A stretch of DNA of 26,309 nt from JBFKPQ01 sp041628225 (GTDB taxonomy: Bacteria; Actinomycetota; Acidimicrobiia; Spongiisociales; JAENVV01): assembly GCA_041628225.1 (NCBI GenBank), contig JBFKPQ010000018.1:1-26309 (forward strand). The letters run 5' to 3'. Both the position numbers and the translations under genes were made by a program. This document shows positions 22,277-26,309 of the stretch, piece by piece. The stretch's first letter is position 1. The number at the start of each line of letters is the position of its first letter. The notes under the pieces are model-generated. The model was not told the DNA's origin. It saw only the letters and a program-made list of their open reading frames with translations, and searched no databases.

Positions 22277-23351
22277 CCCCTGGACCCAACAGCCGGCCTG
22301 GTGGCCCGAAGGCGAGGTCTGGCCGCCTCGCGGTGGACCAGGCGCCGACACGTGGAACCACTGGGGACGGCACATGTTCGGGCGCATCATCGGGTTCTTC
22401 TTCGTGGCGCTGGCGATGGCAGCTGTGGCCGGCGGTGTGATAGTCATGATTGTCCGGCGGATCGCCCTCGCCGAACTGCTGCCGCTCCTCGTGCTGCTGG
22501 CGATCGTCATCTTCGTATTCGGCATGGTGGCCCGCCGGTTCCGGCGCACCTTCGTTCCCGTCCAAGACCTGGTTCGGTCTGCCGGCCGGCTCGCGGACGG
22601 CGACTACTCGGCCCGCGTCGACGCACGCTCGTCCCGAACCATGGGTCCCGTGGCGTCGTCCTTCAACGCCATGGCCGAACGCCTCGAACACGCCGATGCC
22701 GAACGCCGACGGCTCATGGCCGACCTCAGCCATGAACTGCGCAACCCGCTGGCCGTAGTTCGGGGCGAACTCGAAGCCATCGTCGATGGCGTCCGCCCGG
22801 GCGACCCCGCCCAGATCGACTCCCTACTCGACGAGGTCGCCACCATGGAGCGCCTCATCGAAGATCTCGGCCTTCTCACCGAATCCGAATCCGGGACGCT
22901 GACCCTCCAACGTGAGACCGTCGATGTCGCTGGTCTCGTCGACGACGTCGCCGCCTCCTACCGTCCCGCCGCGGCGGACTCGGGCGTATCCATAGCCGTC
23001 GAGGCCACGCCGAGGATCGCCATCGATGCCGACCCGGTGCGGATCCGCCAAGCCCTCAGCAACCTCGTGGTCAACGCCCTCAACGCCATGCCCGACGGCG
23101 GCCGGATCACGATTCACATCGACCAGCGAGACGACACCGTCCGCGTCGAGGTGACCGACACCGGAATAGGGATCGACGCGGAACGGCTCGCATCGGTGTT
23201 CGAGCGATTCGTCAAGTCCGATGACTCACCCGGTCGTGGTCTCGGGCTGCCCATCGCCCGCGGGTTGGTACGTGCCCACGGAGGTGACCTCGACATAGAA
23301 CGCAGCAGTCCGGCGGGTACGACCGTCGTCATGACCCTGCCCATCACCTGA
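22263..23351 (+). CDS. Membrane sensor histidine kinase (HAMP-HisKA-HATPase)
   Basis: 362 residues. The N-terminal ~38 residues are soluble and rich in Trp and Pro ('PWTQQPAWWPEGEVWPP'), as in many small kinases of this type. Two membrane helices lie at about 41-65 and 69-90 with almost no loop between them, so there is no extracellular sensor domain. HAMP follows at about 91-145, then the HisKA helix with H157 in 'LMADLSHELRNPLAVVRGEL', the N-box 'NLVVNALNAMPDGG', G1 'DTGIGID' and G2 'GRGLGLPIA' of the HATPase. All catalytic boxes are intact. The ATG at 22263 lies inside the end of the response regulator gene. Sensing may be by the membrane or the N-terminal segment, or through the small membrane protein encoded first in the unit. 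Confidence 0.95.
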   Translation: MRRHSPWTQQPAWWPEGEVWPPRGGPGADTWNHWGRHMFGRIIGFFFVALAMAAVAGGVIVMIVRRIALAELLPLLVLLAIVIFVFGMVARRFRRTFVPVQDLVRSAGRLADGDYSARVDARSSRTMGPVASSFNAMAERLEHADAERRRLMADLSHELRNPLAVVRGELEAIVDGVRPGDPAQIDSLLDEVATMERLIEDLGLLTESESGTLTLQRETVDVAGLVDDVAASYRPAAADSGVSIAVEATPRIAIDADPVRIRQALSNLVVNALNAMPDGGRITIHIDQRDDTVRVEVTDTGIGIDAERLASVFERFVKSDDSPGRGLGLPIARGLVRAHGGDLDIERSSPAGTTVVMTLPIT

Positions 23352-23380
23352 ACGACAAAACCCCCGGAATCGGTTGCACC

Positions 23381-23394
23381 CGCCCATCCGGGCG
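23381..23394 (+). terminator. Weak hairpin after the kinase gene
   Basis: CGCCC (23381-23385), loop ATCC and GGGCG (23390-23394) form a 5-bp stem in the 89-bp gap before the second dehydrogenase. No T-tract. It may end the two-component unit; the evidence is slight. No IclR-type operator is visible in this gap. Confidence 0.3.
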
Positions 23395-23440
23395 ACGACG
23401 ATGATCGGACGCTTTGGACAGCGGTGTACGGAGGGTGGAG

Positions 23441-25897
23441 ATGGCGCGGTTGGTGATCGTCGGAGGGGGCATCGTTGGATCGGCCGCCGCCTACCACCTG
23501 GCCGTCATCCACGGATGGGGCGACATCGTCGTCATCGACCAAGGGCCGCTCCCGTACAACGCCGGTTCGACCTCCCACGCGCCCGGCGGCGTCGTCGCCG
23601 CCAGCCACAACAAGACCCTCACCCGAATGGCGTTGTACTCGGCCGACGTCTACGAGAGCCTCGACGCCTACGACGACCAGCACGTTCACGTCAACCGGCT
23701 GGGCGGGCTCGAGATCGCCCGAACCGCCCAACGGTTCGAGGACCTCAAGCGCCTCCACGGCGAAGGCAAGTCATACGGATACACCAGCCGTCTGCTCACT
23801 CCCGCCGAAACCGTTGAGATGGTGCCCTGGTTCGACCCGGCCGCTTTCGCCGGCAGCTTCTACGTCGAAGAGAGCCAGCTCGTCAAGGGCTACCACCTCG
23901 TCGGCGACTTCATGCGCAAGGCCGAAGCCACCGGCCGCGTCACCTTCCGGCCGCACACCGGACTCGTGGCCATCGAAACCGCCAACGGCGCGGTGACCGG
24001 CGTCACCACCACCAACCCCGAGCTCGAACGCATCGACTGCGAACAGGTGCTCCTCGCCGCCAACGTGTGGTCGCCCGCCATCGCCGACCAACTCGGCGTG
24101 TCGGTGCCGCTCACTCCTTTCGAGCACCAGTACGCCATCACCACCGCCCTCGACGACTGGGCCGAGTGGGCCGAGGGCACCATCCACGAAGAGAACCGGT
24201 ACCCGCTCATCCGTGACGTCGATGTCACCATGTACTACCGGTCGCACCACCACCGGCTCGGCATCGGCTCCTACCACCACGCGCCACGCGCCGTTTCGTC
24301 GGACGAGATGGGCGATAGCGCCCTCCGCCCGTTCACGCCGGCTGATTTCACCGAAGCGTGGAAACTCGCACAAGAGATCGTGCCCATGCTGCGCGGTAGA
24401 GAACCCGAATTCGACGACGCCTACAACGGCATCTTCGCGTTCAGCGCCGACGCCATGCCGATCATCGGCCCGTCGAGCGTGGTGCACGGACTCTGGTCCG
24501 CCAACGCCTCGTGGCTCACCCACGGTGCCGGCGTCGCCAAGTCGGTCGCCGAGTGGATGGCCGAAGGCCACACCGAATGGGACATGCGGGAATGCCACCT
24601 CCACCGCTTCGGCGCCCATGTCCAGACCCGCGCCTATCTCGAAGCGGTCAGCGTCACCAACTACACCGAGATCTACGACGTCCACCATCCCAAAGAGCCC
24701 TTGTCGCATCCCCGCAACGTGCGGCTCTCCCCGTTCCATCAGCGCCATCTCGACGCCGACTGCGTGTTCACGCCGTTCGCCGGACTCGAATTGCCCAATT
24801 GGTTCGCGTCCAACGAGCCGCTTGTGGAGCGCTACGGCGACGCCATCCCCGACCGGGACTGGTGGGGCGCCATGCACTGGTCGCCGATCATGGGCGCCGA
24901 ACACCTCGCCACCCGCGAAACCGCCAGCCTGTGGGACCTCACCGGCCTGTCGATCATCGAGGTGGCCGGGCCACGCGCTGTCGAGTACGTCGACCGACTG
25001 TGCTCCAACCGCGTCGACGGTCCCGTCGGCTCCGTGGTGTACACGCTGTGGCTCACCCCGGAAGGCGGCATCAAGCGCGACCTGACCGTCGCCCGGCGCG
25101 CCGACGACGTCTTCTGGCTGTTCGTCGGCGAGGGCACCCTGCCCCAGGACCTCGACTGGGTGCGTCGCCATGTCGGCGACGGCGCCGTCGTTTCCGATCG
25201 ATCGGGCGCCTACTCGGGGATCGGCATCTTCGGGCCCAACGCCCCGGCCATCCTCGGTGCCGTCGCCGACGCCGACCTGGCGAGCTTCCGGTTCTACTCC
25301 GGACGCACGCTGGACGTCGGCATGGCCAAGACGTTCGCCATGCGCATCTCATACGTCGGCGAGAACGGCTGGGAGCTGCACGTGCCCATGGAGTCGTCGC
25401 TGCCCGTGTGGGACGCGCTCTGGGAGGCGGGCCAAGACCACGGCCTCGTGCTGGCAGGGCTCGGCGCCATGGACTCGATGCGCCTCGAGAAGGGGTACCG
25501 GCTGTGGGGTGCCGACATCCACACCGAATACGACCCCTACGAAGCCGGCCTCGGGTGGACGGTCCGCCTCGACAAGGGCGACTTCATCGGCCGAGACGCC
25601 GCCCGCACCGCGCGCGAGGCCGGACCGGAGCGCCGTCTCGCCTGCCTCACCCTCGACGGCGTTGGCGCCACGCTCATGGGTTACGAACCGGTCCTGCAAG
25701 ACGGCCAGGTGGTGGGGCACATCACCACCGGCAACATGGGCTACACCGTCGGGCGATACATCGCCTACGCCTACCTTCCCACTCACCTGGCAGTGCCCGG
25801 CACCGAGCTGACCGTCGAGTACTTCGACGAGCCGTATTCGGCGACGGTCGCCGCCGAACCACTGTTCGACCCCAAGATGGAGCGGATGAAGGGATGA
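23441..25897 (+). CDS. Second FAD-dependent dehydrogenase with GcvT domain (DMGDH/sarcosine dehydrogenase-like)
   Basis: 818 residues, the same two-domain layout as the protein at 9432-11927 but clearly divergent from it. The DAO domain opens 'LVIVGGGIVGSAAAYHL' and has 'NAGSTSHAPGG', with H46 at the covalent-FAD position. The DAO domain closes with 'FAFSADAMPIIG', where the first paralog has 'LSLTPDAMPLLG'. The GcvT part shows 'HLATRETASLWDLTGL', 'VGSVVYTLWLTPEGGIKRDLTV', 'ISYVGENGWELHVPM' and 'RLEKGYRLWGADIHTEYDPYEAGL'. It should oxidise an N-methyl compound and form CH2-THF. The ATG at 23441 has GGAGGG upstream; an in-frame TTG at 23414 is less likely. The stop overlaps the start of an MttB-family gene, so dehydrogenase and methyltransferase are translationally coupled here, which suggests that they act on consecutive intermediates of one substrate. 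Confidence 0.93.
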   Translation: MARLVIVGGGIVGSAAAYHLAVIHGWGDIVVIDQGPLPYNAGSTSHAPGGVVAASHNKTLTRMALYSADVYESLDAYDDQHVHVNRLGGLEIARTAQRFEDLKRLHGEGKSYGYTSRLLTPAETVEMVPWFDPAAFAGSFYVEESQLVKGYHLVGDFMRKAEATGRVTFRPHTGLVAIETANGAVTGVTTTNPELERIDCEQVLLAANVWSPAIADQLGVSVPLTPFEHQYAITTALDDWAEWAEGTIHEENRYPLIRDVDVTMYYRSHHHRLGIGSYHHAPRAVSSDEMGDSALRPFTPADFTEAWKLAQEIVPMLRGREPEFDDAYNGIFAFSADAMPIIGPSSVVHGLWSANASWLTHGAGVAKSVAEWMAEGHTEWDMRECHLHRFGAHVQTRAYLEAVSVTNYTEIYDVHHPKEPLSHPRNVRLSPFHQRHLDADCVFTPFAGLELPNWFASNEPLVERYGDAIPDRDWWGAMHWSPIMGAEHLATRETASLWDLTGLSIIEVAGPRAVEYVDRLCSNRVDGPVGSVVYTLWLTPEGGIKRDLTVARRADDVFWLFVGEGTLPQDLDWVRRHVGDGAVVSDRSGAYSGIGIFGPNAPAILGAVADADLASFRFYSGRTLDVGMAKTFAMRISYVGENGWELHVPMESSLPVWDALWEAGQDHGLVLAGLGAMDSMRLEKGYRLWGADIHTEYDPYEAGLGWTVRLDKGDFIGRDAARTAREAGPERRLACLTLDGVGATLMGYEPVLQDGQVVGHITTGNMGYTVGRYIAYAYLPTHLAVPGTELTVEYFDEPYSATVAAEPLFDPKMERMKG

Positions 25898-26309
25898 GCG
25901 AGACTCGTCGGCGGCGGTCCAGGCGGCGGGGCGCCGAACCCGAACGCGCCGTCCAGGAGATCCTGCAGCCGTCGCTCGACCTGCCGCTCTATCACATCGC
26001 CACCGCCGAACAGACTGACCTCATCCATGACATGGCGGTGCGGATTCTCGAAGAGGCCGGCATGGCGTTCTACGACGACGAAGCGCTCGCCACGCTTCGG
26101 GCGGCGGGAGCGACGGTGGACGGCGAGTCCGTCGTCCGCTTCGACCGGGAGATGGTCGAGGCCGCGATCGCCCAGACCCCGGCCACCTTCGAATTCATCG
26201 GCCGTGACCGCGCTCATTCGGTCACCGTGGGCGGTGACAACATCGTGCTCGCACCGGTCGCCGGGCCGCCCTACGCGCTCGACCTCGACAACGGTCGACG
26301 CGAAGGCAC
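25894..26309 (+). CDS. MttB-family methyltransferase, 3'-truncated by window edge
   Basis: 138 codons are visible and open to the end of the window. The basic leader 'SETRRRRSRRRGAEPERA' resembles that of the first MttB paralog. Then 'YHIATAEQTDLIHDMAVRILEEAGMAFYDDEALATLRAAGATVDGESVVRF' and 'IVLAPVAGPPYALDLDNGRR' match the N-terminal part of the family; the segment 'LAPVAGPPYALDLDNGRR' aligns with 'FAPAYGSPFVRDLDGGRR' of the first copy. The ATG overlaps the stop of the preceding dehydrogenase (ATGA). Whether the missing part carries a pyrrolysine codon cannot be seen. No corrinoid protein or activator accompanies it inside the window; it could share those of the 12130-19003 operon or have its own beyond the edge. 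Confidence 0.88.
   Translation, partial: MSETRRRRSRRRGAEPERAVQEILQPSLDLPLYHIATAEQTDLIHDMAVRILEEAGMAFYDDEALATLRAAGATVDGESVVRFDREMVEAAIAQTPATFEFIGRDRAHSVTVGGDNIVLAPVAGPPYALDLDNGRREG

Overview
This is a GC-rich bacterial window with dense, often overlapping genes, many GTG starts and one TTG start. It carries actinobacterial-type families such as a mycothiol-dependent maleylpyruvate isomerase-like (TIGR03083) protein. I infer an aerobic actinobacterium, possibly of the Acidimicrobiia; the genus cannot be read from the window.

Layout. 1-1408: 3' end of a large secreted or surface protein with Ig/cadherin-like repeats. 1442-2652: a VOC-fold protein and a TIGR03083-type protein, both minus strand. 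2723-19003: a one-carbon (C1) and methylamine region. It starts with an IclR-family regulator, a convergent MFS transporter and formate-THF ligase (fhs). A minus-strand unit follows: FAD/GcvT dehydrogenase, etfB, etfA, a SAM-II-type riboswitch, then a homocysteine S-methyltransferase. Divergent from that unit is a compact plus-strand operon: corrinoid protein, DUF1638-like protein, PF13769 ('virulence factor') protein, CH3-THF:corrinoid methyltransferase, corrinoid-activating ASKHA/ferredoxin protein (RACE type), MttB-family methyltransferase without pyrrolysine, and a MetF-like protein. 19034-21002: SnoaL-like protein, FG-GAP lipoprotein and SRPBCC protein. 21207-23351: a small membrane protein with an OmpR-type response regulator and a histidine kinase. 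23441-end: a second FAD/GcvT dehydrogenase overlapping a second MttB-family gene that is cut by the window edge.

How the genes fit together (inference from families and order). The MttB-like enzyme would move a methyl group from a quaternary or tertiary amine, glycine betaine being the leading candidate, to the corrinoid protein. The MeTr protein would pass it to THF, and the MetF-like protein would oxidise CH3-THF to CH2-THF. The RACE protein would rescue oxidised Co(II). The FAD/GcvT dehydrogenases would oxidise remaining N-methyl groups (dimethylglycine or sarcosine type), giving CH2-THF and passing electrons to ETF. Fhs would interconvert 10-formyl-THF and formate. The homocysteine methyltransferase would send methyl groups to methionine under SAM control. 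folD, glyA and the glycine cleavage system are not in the window.

Regulation. A 17-bp palindrome close to GTTCCAC-N3-GTGGAAC recurs in the promoters of the IclR gene, fhs/MFS, the dehydrogenase-etf unit and the corrinoid operon. Each time it lies in tandem at exactly 18-bp spacing. This suggests one local IclR-type regulator controlling the whole pathway. The SAM-II-type riboswitch adds a second layer at the homocysteine methyltransferase.
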